Source: Pseudomonadota bacterium | GTDB lineage: Bacteria; Pseudomonadota; Alphaproteobacteria; Rhizobiales; Xanthobacteraceae | DNA: 17,959 nucleotides | Reading direction: 5' to 3' | NCBI GenBank assembly: GCA_023387695.1 | Contig: JAEWHT010000123.1 | Span: 1 to 17,959 of the forward strand | Part shown: positions 1-7,499 of the stretch, one piece after another | Numbering within the stretch: the stretch's first letter is position 1 | Layout: each line of letters opens with the position of its first letter | Notes under the pieces: model-generated | Told to the model about the DNA's origin: nothing | The model's database searches: none | The model's input: only the letters and a program-made list of their open reading frames with translations | Program-made: the position numbers and the translations under genes

Positions 1-62
1 GCGCAAGCCTCGGCACCATCGTGCTGATCCAGAAAAAGCGCGGCAGCCAGGCCAAAGGTTAG
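1..62 (+). CDS. ABC transporter permease, C-terminal tail (partial)
   Basis: The window opens inside a reading frame whose last 19 codons (from base 3) end at TAG 60-62. The visible tail is a short hydrophobic stretch (SLGTIVLI) followed by a basic cytoplasmic end (QKKRGSQAKG), which is how the last membrane helix of PotC/FbpB-type ABC permeases usually ends. The next gene, an ABC ATPase, starts five bases after the stop, so the two are almost certainly co-transcribed. Only the end is visible, so the call rests mainly on context; another membrane protein is possible. Confidence 0.6.
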   Translation, partial: ASLGTIVLIQKKRGSQAKG

Positions 63-67
63 TTGGA

Positions 68-1174
68 ATGAAGAGCGATCGCGGCGATATCGAACTGGCA
101 GGCGTCTGCAAGAGCTTTGACGGCGTCACCAATGTGGTCGACGGCGTCAACCTCAAGATCGCGGACGGCGCCTATTGCTGCTTCATTGGTCCCTCCGGCT
201 GCGGCAAGACCACGATCCTGCGCATGATTGCCGGTCACGAGGATCCGACCGCGGGCGAGATCGTGATCGGCGGCCAGAACGTCGTCGGGCTCGCGCCGGT
301 CCAGCGCCGCACCGCGATGATGTTCCAGTCCTACGCGTTATTTCCGCATCTGACGGTGCGCGAGAACATCGCGTTCGCGCTCCGCGTCCGTGGCCAGTCC
401 AAGGCGGATCGTCTGCGCGCTGCTGACGCCATGATTGAGAAGGTACGGTTGACACAGTTCGCGGATCGCCTGCCGGCGCAACTCTCCGGCGGCCAGCAGC
501 AGCGCGTGGCGCTGGCGCGGGCGGCGATCACTGAACCGCGCGTGTTATTGCTCGACGAGCCGCTGTCGGCCCTCGACGAGCAGCTCCGCGTGCAGATGCG
601 CCAGGAACTGCGGCGGATGCAGCAGGAGCTCGGCATCACCTTCATCCACGTCACCCATACCCAGCTCGAAGCGATCGCGCTCGCCGATCTCGTCGTGGTG
701 ATGGAGCAGGGCAAGATCAAGCAGGCGGGCGCGGCGCGGGATGTCTATGCCCATCCGCACGACCGCTATGTCGCGGAGTTCATGGGCGGCCAGAACGTGC
801 TGTCCGGTCGGGTCGAGAAGGTCAACGGTGCGAGCTTTACGCTCGCGCAGGCCGCACCCTCCGGCATCGAGGTGCCGCTTCAGGCCCGCGCGAATGTGAG
901 CGTCGGCGACAAGGTCGATATTGCCGTGCGGCGCGACGATGTCGCGCTGGTGCGGCCGGGCAGGGACTTGCCGCCAGGCTACACGACCTCGCTTCCGAGC
1001 CGCGTGCTCGCGATCGAATACCAGGGCTACTTCGTCAAGGTCATGCTCGACACCGTGCCTGATGACGAGTTCGTCGCCTACGTGCCGGAAAAGACCTTCT
1101 TCGCAGATCCCTTCACCGTCGGCGATGTCGTCATGGCCACATGGGCCACCGGCAGCGCTTTGCCTCTCGCCTAA
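68..1174 (+). CDS. ABC transporter ATP-binding protein, PotA/FbpC-like
   Basis: This is the ATPase of an importer of the spermidine/putrescine/iron/thiamine class. It would sit on the inner face of the membrane and power uptake through the permease encoded just upstream. All ABC motifs are present: Walker A GPSGCGKTT at residues 41-49, Q-loop Gln87, signature LSGGQQQR at 139-146, Walker B VLLLDEP at 159-165, D-loop SALD at 167-170 and switch His197. Residues from about 240 to 368 form the C-terminal TOBE-type regulatory extension typical of this class, and 368 residues is a normal length. One deviation: the residue after the switch His, normally Asp (THDQ), is Thr (THTQ). The start at 68 is five bases after the upstream stop, with a weak TTGGA element. 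The genes downstream (molybdenum hydroxylase, amidase) suggest that the cargo is the substrate of those enzymes. The cargo cannot be read from the ATPase. Confidence 0.93.
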   Translation: MKSDRGDIELAGVCKSFDGVTNVVDGVNLKIADGAYCCFIGPSGCGKTTILRMIAGHEDPTAGEIVIGGQNVVGLAPVQRRTAMMFQSYALFPHLTVRENIAFALRVRGQSKADRLRAADAMIEKVRLTQFADRLPAQLSGGQQQRVALARAAITEPRVLLLDEPLSALDEQLRVQMRQELRRMQQELGITFIHVTHTQLEAIALADLVVVMEQGKIKQAGAARDVYAHPHDRYVAEFMGGQNVLSGRVEKVNGASFTLAQAAPSGIEVPLQARANVSVGDKVDIAVRRDDVALVRPGRDLPPGYTTSLPSRVLAIEYQGYFVKVMLDTVPDDEFVAYVPEKTFFADPFTVGDVVMATWATGSALPLA

Positions 1175-1189
1175 AGACCCGTCGCGCAC

Positions 1190-1194
1190 AGGAG
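1190..1194 (+). promoter_or_regulatory. Ribosome binding site that decides the start of the 2Fe-2S subunit
   Basis: AGGAG at 1190-1194 lies only one base before an ATG at 1196, too close for normal initiation. It lies seven bases before an in-frame GTG at 1202, an ideal spacing. I therefore prefer GTG 1202 as the start. ATG 1196 would add two residues only. Confidence 0.55.
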
Positions 1195-1201
1195 TATGAC
1201 C

Positions 1202-1687
1202 GTGCAGATATCCTTCACACTTAACGGCCGGCCCACCACCATCGAGGTTGAACCGGCGACGCTCGTCGCCGAGCTGCTGCGCGAGCAGCTCAATCTTACC
1301 GGCACGCACATCGGCTGCGACACCAGCCAATGTGGCGCCTGCGTGGTGCATCTCAATGGCCTGCCCGTGAAGAGCTGCACGCTGTTGGCACCCGCGCTCG
1401 ACGGCGCGACACTGCTTACGATCGAAGGTCTGCAGGGCGCGCCCGGTTCGAACCAGCTGCATCCGATGCAGGAAGCGTTTCGCGAGCATCACGGCCTGCA
1501 ATGCGGCTTCTGTACGCCCGGCATGCTGATGACTGCGATCGCGCTCGCCAACGAGAAAAAGGATCTGACCGAGGCCGACGTCCGTCACGGCCTTGAAGGC
1601 AATATCTGTCGCTGCACCGGCTACCAGAACATCGTGGTTTCGGTCATGGCTGGTGCTGCCGCCATGAACGCCGCCAAGGGAGAGTGA
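1202..1687 (+). CDS. Molybdenum hydroxylase small subunit, [2Fe-2S] protein
   Basis: This is the iron-sulfur subunit of a three-subunit xanthine-oxidase-family hydroxylase (CoxS/QorS type), which passes electrons from the molybdenum centre to FAD. In residue numbers counted from ATG 1196, the plant-ferredoxin-like cluster is held by Cys41, Cys46, Cys49 and Cys61. The C-terminal helical-bundle cluster is held by Cys103, Cys106, Cys138 and Cys140, in the usual CGFC...CRC arrangement. Gln102 before Cys103 is the conserved residue that contacts the molybdopterin cofactor. About 160 residues is the normal size. The stop (TGA 1685-1687) lies two bases before the ATG of the large subunit, so the two are translationally linked. 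The subunit is cytoplasmic, with no signal peptide. The family is certain; the substrate is unknown. Confidence 0.95.
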   Translation: MQISFTLNGRPTTIEVEPATLVAELLREQLNLTGTHIGCDTSQCGACVVHLNGLPVKSCTLLAPALDGATLLTIEGLQGAPGSNQLHPMQEAFREHHGLQCGFCTPGMLMTAIALANEKKDLTEADVRHGLEGNICRCTGYQNIVVSVMAGAAAMNAAKGE

Positions 1688-1689
1688 CC

Positions 1690-4077
1690 ATGGGCAATGT
1701 GATCGGCATCGGCGCTGCACCGAAGCGGAAAGAAGACCAGCGCTTCCTCACCGGCCGCGGCAATTACGTCTCCGATATCAAGCGTCCAGGTATGGCCGCC
1801 GGCGTGTTCGTGCGCTCGCCGCATGGCCACGCGGTGCTACGCGGCATCGACAAAAGCGCGGCACTGGCCTCGCCCGGCGTGATCGCGGTGCTGACCGGCG
1901 ACGACGTCAAGGCTGATGGCCTTGGCGGATTGCCTTGCGGTTGGGGCATTTCGGACGCCAAGGGCGTGCCGATGAAGGAACCGCCATTCCCGATGCTGGC
2001 GCAGGGCAAGGTGCGCTTCGTCGGTGACATGGTGGCCTTCGTTATCGCCGAGACACCGGAGCAGGCGAATGCCGCAGCCGAGTTGCTGGCGGTTGACTAC
2101 GAGGTGCTGCCCTCCGTGGTCGGCGTGCTCGAAGCCGTCAGGCCGAATGCGCCGCAGCTGTTCGACGACGTGCCGAACAACATCTGCTGCGACTGGGAGC
2201 TTGGCGACAAGGCCGCGGTCGAGACCGCGTTCCGCAAGGCCGCGCATGTTGCCAAGCTCAGCCTCGTCAACAACCGCCTGATCGGCAATCCGATGGAGCC
2301 GCGCGCGGCGATCGCGGAATACGAGCCGGGCACGGACCGCTTCACGCTGTGGACCACCAGCCAGTTTCCGCATGTCGTCCGCTTCCTGATGGGCGCGCTG
2401 GTGTTGAACATTCCGCAGCACAAGCTGCGCGTGGTCGCGCCCGACGTCGGTGGCGGCTTCGGCGTCAAGCAGTTCCACTATGGCGAGGAAGCCGTGATCA
2501 CCTGGGCCGCCAAGCGCGTGAAGCGGGCGGTGAAATGGGTGGCGAGCCGCTCGGAAGGCTACGTGTCCGACCGCCACGGCCGCGATCACGTCACCGAGGC
2601 CGAACTGGCGCTCGATGAAAACGGAAAGTTCCTGGCTTTCCGCGTCAACACGCTCGCCAATATGGGCGGCTATCTCTCGACCTTCGGGCCGAACATCCCG
2701 ACCAATCTCTATGGTCCGTTGCTGGGCGGCGTCTACACCACGCCCGCGATCTACTGCAATGTGAAGGTGGTCTTCACCAACACCGTTCCCGTCGACGCCT
2801 ATCGTGGCGCGGGGCGGCCGGAGGCGACCTTCGTGCTGGAGCGCATCGTTGATGTCGCAGCGAGCGAGATGGGTATCGACCGCGTCGAGATCCGGCGTCG
2901 CAACATGATCCCGAAGGAAGCTTATCCCTATCAGACGCCCGTTCTGGTGCAGTACGATTCCGGCGATCCCATGGGGTGCCTGGACGGCGCACTTGTGGCC
3001 GCTGACGTCAAGAACTTCGGCGTGCGCAAGGCGGCGTCCGCCAGCAAAGGCAAATTCCGCGGACTCGGTTACTCCACCTATGTCGAGGCTTGCGGCCTTG
3101 CTCCCTCGCGTTTTGCGGGCAGGCTCGGCGCGCGCGGCGGCCTCTATGAGAGCGCCACGGTGCGCGTGCATCCGACCGGCCAGGTCACGGTCATGATCGG
3201 CACGCACAATCACGGCCAGGGTCACGAGACGACCTTCGCGCAGATCGTCTCGGACAAGCTCGGCGTCGCCTTCGAGAATGTCGACATCGTGTTCGGTGAT
3301 ACCGACCGCGTTCAGTTCGGCATGGGCACCTATGGCTCGCGCTCCCTCGTGGTCGGCGGCGCCGCGCTGTCCAAGGCGACCGACAAGGTGATCGCCAAGG
3401 GCAAGAAGATCGCCTCGCATCTGCTCGAAGCGGCCGAGGTCGACATCCAGTTCGAGAGTGGCAAGTTCTCCGTTGCCGGCACGGACCGCATGAAGACGTT
3501 CGAGGAGATCGCAGGCGCAGCCTACGTCCCACATAATTATCCGCTTGAGGTGCTGGAGCCCGGGCTGGAGGAACAGGCCTATTACGATCCCGTCAACTTC
3601 ACCTATCCCGGCGGCTGCCACATTGCCGAGGTCGAGGTCGATCCGGAGACCGGCACGGTGACGCTGGTCAATTACACCGCGGTCGACGACGTTGGCACGG
3701 TCATCAACCCCATGATCGTCGAAGGCCAGTTGCACGGCGGCATCGTGCAGGGCGTCGGCCAGGCGCTGTTCGAGAACGCGGTCTATGACGAAGGCTCCGG
3801 CCAGCTCTTGTCGGGTTCGCTGATGGATTACTGCATGCCGCGTGCCGACCACATGCCCATGATGAAAGTCGCGACGCATTCGACGCTCTGCACGCACACC
3901 CCGATGGGCGTGAAGGGTTGCGGCGAGGTTGGTACCATCGGCTCGCCGGCCGCCGTCATCAACGCCGTGGTCGACGCGCTGTCGCATCTCGGCGTAACCC
4001 ATGTCGACATGCCGGCGACGCCGAACCGGATCTGGCGTCTGCTGCAAAATGCGTCGCTGCCGGTTGCCGCGGAATAG
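1690..4077 (+). CDS. Molybdenum hydroxylase large subunit (CoxL form II-like, molybdopterin-binding)
   Basis: This is the catalytic subunit that binds the molybdenum-pterin cytosine dinucleotide cofactor and hydroxylates its substrate with water as oxygen donor. It has 795 residues from ATG 1690, which has GGGAG seven to eight bases upstream; a GTG at 1684 overlapping the previous stop is less likely. Visible family motifs are GGGFGVKQ at 254-261, AYRGAGRP at 370-377, GTHNHGQGHET at 504-514, and the late GVKGCGEVG segment with the catalytic Glu at 746. The loop AYRGAGR marks the form II group. True CO dehydrogenase has AYRCSFR with the copper-binding Cys, so CO oxidation is not expected. Members of this group act on heterocycles, aldehydes, isoquinoline-like and nicotine-like compounds. 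The gene order small-large-medium is intact and uninterrupted. No maturation gene (XdhC/CoxF-like) is present in the window, so it must come from elsewhere. Confidence 0.95.
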   Translation: MGNVIGIGAAPKRKEDQRFLTGRGNYVSDIKRPGMAAGVFVRSPHGHAVLRGIDKSAALASPGVIAVLTGDDVKADGLGGLPCGWGISDAKGVPMKEPPFPMLAQGKVRFVGDMVAFVIAETPEQANAAAELLAVDYEVLPSVVGVLEAVRPNAPQLFDDVPNNICCDWELGDKAAVETAFRKAAHVAKLSLVNNRLIGNPMEPRAAIAEYEPGTDRFTLWTTSQFPHVVRFLMGALVLNIPQHKLRVVAPDVGGGFGVKQFHYGEEAVITWAAKRVKRAVKWVASRSEGYVSDRHGRDHVTEAELALDENGKFLAFRVNTLANMGGYLSTFGPNIPTNLYGPLLGGVYTTPAIYCNVKVVFTNTVPVDAYRGAGRPEATFVLERIVDVAASEMGIDRVEIRRRNMIPKEAYPYQTPVLVQYDSGDPMGCLDGALVAADVKNFGVRKAASASKGKFRGLGYSTYVEACGLAPSRFAGRLGARGGLYESATVRVHPTGQVTVMIGTHNHGQGHETTFAQIVSDKLGVAFENVDIVFGDTDRVQFGMGTYGSRSLVVGGAALSKATDKVIAKGKKIASHLLEAAEVDIQFESGKFSVAGTDRMKTFEEIAGAAYVPHNYPLEVLEPGLEEQAYYDPVNFTYPGGCHIAEVEVDPETGTVTLVNYTAVDDVGTVINPMIVEGQLHGGIVQGVGQALFENAVYDEGSGQLLSGSLMDYCMPRADHMPMMKVATHSTLCTHTPMGVKGCGEVGTIGSPAAVINAVVDALSHLGVTHVDMPATPNRIWRLLQNASLPVAAE

Positions 4078-4088
4078 GGAGGACACCA

Positions 4089-4886
4089 ATGAAACCATTT
4101 GCCTACCACCAGCCCGACGAGATTCCCGATGCGGCCAAGCTGTTGACCTCGATCGAGGACAGCAAGCTCGTCGCCGGCGGCATGACGCTGATCCCCACGC
4201 TGAAGCAGCGGCTGGCCAATCCGCCTGCGCTGGTCGATCTGTCCAAGCTCGGAAATCTCAAGGGCATCACCGACGATGGCGCCACCATCACCATCGGTGC
4301 AATGACGCCACATGCGGTGGTCGCGGCCTCGAAGCTGGTGCAGACAAAAATCCCGGGGCTCGCAGCGCTGGCTTCGATGATCGGCGATCCCGCCGTGCGC
4401 AGCCGCGGCACCATCGGTGGCTCGGTCGCGAACAACGATCCCGCCGCTGATTATCCCGCTGGTGTGCTCGGCCTCGGTGCTACCATCGTCACCAGCACAC
4501 GCGAGATCGCGGCGGACAAGTTCTTCCTGGGCCTGTTCGAGACCGCGCTTGAGCCGGGCGAGATCATCACCGCGATCCGCTTTCCGGTGCCGTTGAAAGC
4601 CGGCTACGCAAAGTTCAAGGCGCCGGCGTCGCGGTATGCGCTGGTCGGCGTGTTCGTCGCGGAATTCGCAGATGGTGTCCGCGTCTCCGTAACCGGTGCG
4701 GGTCCGGGCGTGTTCCGCGTGCCGCCGATGGAGGCGGCGCTGTCGGAGAATTTCGATCCATCCGCGATTGCGGCGATCAAGATCGACACCGACGGTCTCA
4801 CCTCCGACATCCACGCAGAAGCCGATTACCGGGCGCATCTCGTCACGGTGATGGCCAAGCGCGCCGTCGACGCGGCGCTCAGCTAA
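4089..4886 (+). CDS. Molybdenum hydroxylase medium subunit, FAD-binding
   Basis: This is the FAD subunit (CoxM type) that completes the hydroxylase and hands electrons to the final acceptor. It starts at ATG 4089 with a strong GGGAGGA (4077-4083) that overlaps the stop of the large subunit, and has 265 residues, slightly short but within range. FAD-binding motifs are seen: an AGG loop at residues 29-31 (usually AGGTDL; here AGGMTLIP), and TIGGSVANNDPAAD at 108-121, which wraps the pyrophosphate. The C-terminal half matches the CO dehydrogenase flavoprotein C-terminal domain. There is no cofactor-binding Cys insert of the type seen in the 4-hydroxybenzoyl-CoA reductase beta subunit. The three hydroxylase subunit genes are contiguous and form one complete enzyme. 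Confidence 0.94.
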   Translation: MKPFAYHQPDEIPDAAKLLTSIEDSKLVAGGMTLIPTLKQRLANPPALVDLSKLGNLKGITDDGATITIGAMTPHAVVAASKLVQTKIPGLAALASMIGDPAVRSRGTIGGSVANNDPAADYPAGVLGLGATIVTSTREIAADKFFLGLFETALEPGEIITAIRFPVPLKAGYAKFKAPASRYALVGVFVAEFADGVRVSVTGAGPGVFRVPPMEAALSENFDPSAIAAIKIDTDGLTSDIHAEADYRAHLVTVMAKRAVDAALS

Positions 4887-4899
4887 CTTCTTAGGGTTA

Positions 4900-6366
4900 A
4901 TGATGACTGATGGTTCCGGCCGAGCGGCGTTCCCGCCGGCGCCGACTGGCCTTGGCGCGCTTTCTGCAACCGAGATCTTGGCCGGCTACCGGCGCAAGGC
5001 GTTCACGCCGCGCGATGTCGTCGACGACACCATCGCAGCGCTGGAGGCGACGAGCGAGACCTGCAATGCGGTGGTGACGCCGATGTACGAGCAGGCGAGG
5101 GCGGAAGCCGATCGGCTCACGAAGGAGATGCGCGCGGGCGAAGCCAAGGGACCGCTCGCCGGCGTGCCCGTGACGATCAAGGACCTCGTCTTCGTCGCGG
5201 GCGTACCTGCCTATGCCGGCTCGCCCATGAACACGAGCTTTGTGCCCGAGGCCGATGCTGCCGTGGTGTCGGCGCTCAAAGCGGCTGGCGCGATCATCAC
5301 CTGCAAGACCACGACGTGCGAGTCCGGTTACAAGCTGACGGCAGACAGCCCTGTCACCGGCATTACGCGCAATCCCTGGAATCCCGGCCGCACCAGCGGC
5401 GGATCGAGCGGCGGCGCGGCAGCCGGCGTGGCTGCGGGGTGCGGTCCGATTGCGATCGGCACCGACGGTGTCGGCTCGATCCGTGTGCCATCCTCCTTCT
5501 GCGGTGTGTTCGGCCTGAAGCCGACCTTCGGCCTCGTGCCGCGCTCACCCGGCTTCTCGCCGCCGTCCTGGGCCTCGCTCGCCCATACCGGGCCGATCAC
5601 GCGCACAGTCGCAGATGCCGCGCTGACATTGGAGATTATCGCTGCTTACGATCTGCGCGATGCCGCAAGTCTTCCCGTGTCCGCGCGTCGTTTCGATGCG
5701 ACTGCCGGCCGCCTCGATGGCATTCGCATCGGCGCCAGTGCCGATCTCGGTTATGCCGCCGTTAGCCCCGACGTGTGCGCCGCCTTCGGCAAGGCGCTCG
5801 CCATTCTCGATTCCTGCGGCGCGCAGGTCACCATGGATGGGCCAGGCCTCGATCCCGGCATTCTGGAACATACGCTGAAGCCGATCGCCTTCACCGAACA
5901 GGCAGCCGCGGTCGCGACGAAGTCGTCGGCCGATCTCGCCGGCTCCGAAGCGGATTATCGCGATGTCGTCAGCGCCGGCCGCCGCTACACCGGCACGGAT
6001 TACATCGAGGCGAGCTATCGCCGCGGCCAGGCACGCAGCGCCTTCGTCAAGCTGTTCGAGCGCGTCGATGTGCTGGTGACGCCAACCGTCGCCGTGACTG
6101 CGTTCGAGGCCGGCAAGATCGGCATCGACACCATCGACGGCAAGAAGGTCGATCCGCATCTCGGCTGGTCGCCGTTCACCTGGCCCATCAATCTCGCCGG
6201 CCTTCCCGCCGCGACGCTGCCCTGCGGCTTCGATCGCGATGGCATGCCGATCGGGCTTCAGATCATCGCACCTTGGCTCGACGAGCCCACGATCTTCCGC
6301 ATCGCTGCCGCGTTCGAGCAGGCCCAGCCCTGGGCAAAATTCTGGCCGCAGGTGGCATTACGCTAG
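4900..6366 (+). CDS. Amidase-signature family hydrolase
   Basis: This is a hydrolase of carboxamides (the family includes GatA, nicotinamidase-like amidases, FAAH and allophanate hydrolase). The catalytic Ser-cisSer-Lys triad can be placed exactly: Lys94 in VTIKDL, cis-Ser169 in GGSSGG (167-172) and nucleophile Ser193 in GTDGVGSIR. The spacings of 75 and 24 residues equal those of GatA as I remember it. The usual TGGS before the nucleophile reads GVGS here. The 488-residue length is normal for a free-standing amidase; there is no signal peptide and no GatB/GatC neighbour, so a tRNA role is unlikely. An alternative ATG at 4903 sits at better spacing (six bases) from AGGG 4893-4896. It follows the FAD subunit by 13 bases in the same operon, which suggests that it hydrolyses an amide that is either the substrate or the product of the molybdenum hydroxylase. 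The exact substrate is unknown. Confidence 0.92.
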   Translation: MMTDGSGRAAFPPAPTGLGALSATEILAGYRRKAFTPRDVVDDTIAALEATSETCNAVVTPMYEQARAEADRLTKEMRAGEAKGPLAGVPVTIKDLVFVAGVPAYAGSPMNTSFVPEADAAVVSALKAAGAIITCKTTTCESGYKLTADSPVTGITRNPWNPGRTSGGSSGGAAAGVAAGCGPIAIGTDGVGSIRVPSSFCGVFGLKPTFGLVPRSPGFSPPSWASLAHTGPITRTVADAALTLEIIAAYDLRDAASLPVSARRFDATAGRLDGIRIGASADLGYAAVSPDVCAAFGKALAILDSCGAQVTMDGPGLDPGILEHTLKPIAFTEQAAAVATKSSADLAGSEADYRDVVSAGRRYTGTDYIEASYRRGQARSAFVKLFERVDVLVTPTVAVTAFEAGKIGIDTIDGKKVDPHLGWSPFTWPINLAGLPAATLPCGFDRDGMPIGLQIIAPWLDEPTIFRIAAAFEQAQPWAKFWPQVALR

Positions 6367-6447
6367 GTGGGGTGAGGCCCCCGAAAACTCCTTTGCGATC
6401 AAGGGCCGCTCTACTGTGCATGGGGTTGTTTTCGAATTTGCGTGGGC

Positions 6448-7347
6448 CTAGCCCAGTTCGATCGGTGTCCCGCGGCCGCTGAACTCGTCGTCGAGCCGTA
6501 GATAGTGCGCGAGATAATCATGCAGCGCGGTCGCCGCCTTCGAGGTCGCACCGCTCGACTTGTAGAGCAATAGCTCGATCTTCGGCAGCGGCGGCAAGCC
6601 TTCGTTCGGCCCGATCTCGCGCATCGCCGGCACCAGCGCACTGCGGCCGAGCACGGTCACGGCCATGCCGGCGAAGGCCGCAGCTTGCAGTCCGCCGACG
6701 CTTTCGCTGACGCAGGCGACGCGCCAGCGCAAGTTCGCGCGCTCGAGCGTATCGATGGCGTAGTCGCGATAGATGTTGCCCGGCGGCAGCAGTGCGAGCG
6801 GGATCGGTCGCTCCTGATGCGCCGTGGATTGCTCGCCGGTCATCCACACCAGCTGTTCGCGCCGCACCACCTGGCCGCCGGTGAAATCGTTCATGCGGGT
6901 GACCAGCGCGATGTCGACATCGCCACGTTTGACCAGGCCGACCAGCGGCGTCGACAGCGCGCAGTTGAGCTCGACCTGCACGCGCGGAAACGATTTCCGG
7001 AATACGCTGAGGATCTGCGGCAGCATGAACGCCGCATAGAGGTCAGGCGTGCCGAGCACGACCTGGCCCTCGATCTCCTGCGACGCCAGTTGCGAGATCA
7101 GCTCGTCGTGCAACCTGAGGATGGATTTGGCGTAGGTGAGGACGGTGGTGCCGTCATCGGTCAGCGTCAGCCTGCGGCCGCCATGCTCGAACAGCTGCTT
7201 GCCGGTGAGCTCCTCCAGCCGCTGCAGTTGCAGCGTGATCGCCGGCTGGGTGCGGCCCAACCGTCGCGCTGTCTCGGTGATGCTGCCGGTCTCGACCACC
7301 GAGATCAGCGACCGGAGCATGCGGATGTCGAGACTGATGAGGTTCAT
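6448..7347 (-). CDS. LysR-family transcriptional regulator
   Basis: A 299-residue LysR regulator. The N-terminal winged helix-turn-helix occupies residues 5-64, with the recognition segment TARRLGRTQPAITLQLQRLE (about 26-45). The remainder (about 93-295) is the two-lobed effector-binding domain. It is transcribed away from the FAH-family gene at 7500, the standard LysR layout, so it probably controls that gene and its follower. Its 3' end converges on the amidase gene across an 81-base gap, so control of the amidase operon is also conceivable but less direct. The start at 7347 gives the normal MNLISLDIRMLRSL beginning; its ribosome binding site is weak. The inducer cannot be deduced. Confidence 0.93.
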   Translation of the reverse strand: MNLISLDIRMLRSLISVVETGSITETARRLGRTQPAITLQLQRLEELTGKQLFEHGGRRLTLTDDGTTVLTYAKSILRLHDELISQLASQEIEGQVVLGTPDLYAAFMLPQILSVFRKSFPRVQVELNCALSTPLVGLVKRGDVDIALVTRMNDFTGGQVVRREQLVWMTGEQSTAHQERPIPLALLPPGNIYRDYAIDTLERANLRWRVACVSESVGGLQAAAFAGMAVTVLGRSALVPAMREIGPNEGLPPLPKIELLLYKSSGATSKAATALHDYLAHYLRLDDEFSGRGTPIELG

Positions 7348-7499
7348 ACGGCGTCCATGTCGCCCAGAATTTATGCAAGTTCCATGCTAGGGCCGGGAGC
7401 GCGCCGGACGTTGCTGGCATACTGAATATCGGTTATCAGCCAAATCGGCGCGCATGTCGCCGCCCAACAATACCAAGGATGCCAAGGGGAGCACGAGCC
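7348..7499. promoter_or_regulatory. Divergent control region between LysR and FAH-family genes
   Basis: A 152-base non-coding stretch between divergent genes. It holds an AT-richer patch with the interrupted inverted repeat CTGA-N10-TCAG at 7422-7439, a T-N11-A pair (T7423, A7435) of the kind bound by LysR proteins, and a repeated ATGC in TTATGCAAGTTCCATGC. A weak plus-strand promoter could be TTGCTG (7411-7416) and TATCAG (7434-7439) with a 17-base spacer. The ribosome binding site AGGGGAG (7484-7490) fits the ATG at 7500. The layout is clear; the individual sites are candidates only. Confidence 0.45.

Noticed and set aside
1690..4077. Aerobic CO dehydrogenase (CoxL)
   Set aside because: The active-site loop is AYRGAGRP, not AYRCSFR, so the copper-binding Cys of true CO dehydrogenase is missing, and no CoxD/E/F/G accessory genes follow.
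1837..4098. Very long open frame (753 codons) on the minus strand opposite the molybdenum hydroxylase large subunit
   Set aside because: It mirrors a gene with complete family motifs on the plus strand. High third-position GC leaves antisense frames open in such genomes, and its translation is rich in Arg, His and Asp without any recognisable domain. The same holds for minus-strand frames at 545-1720, 12881-14353 and 16303-17445.
4900..6366. GatA subunit of the tRNA amidotransferase
   Set aside because: The triad spacing matches GatA, but there is no GatB or GatC gene nearby and the gene lies in a catabolic operon.
6369..6382. Terminator hairpin between the convergent amidase and LysR genes
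   Set aside because: The only stem is GGGG/CCCC with a five-base loop and no T-run on either side; too weak to call. Nothing else was seen in the 81-base gap.
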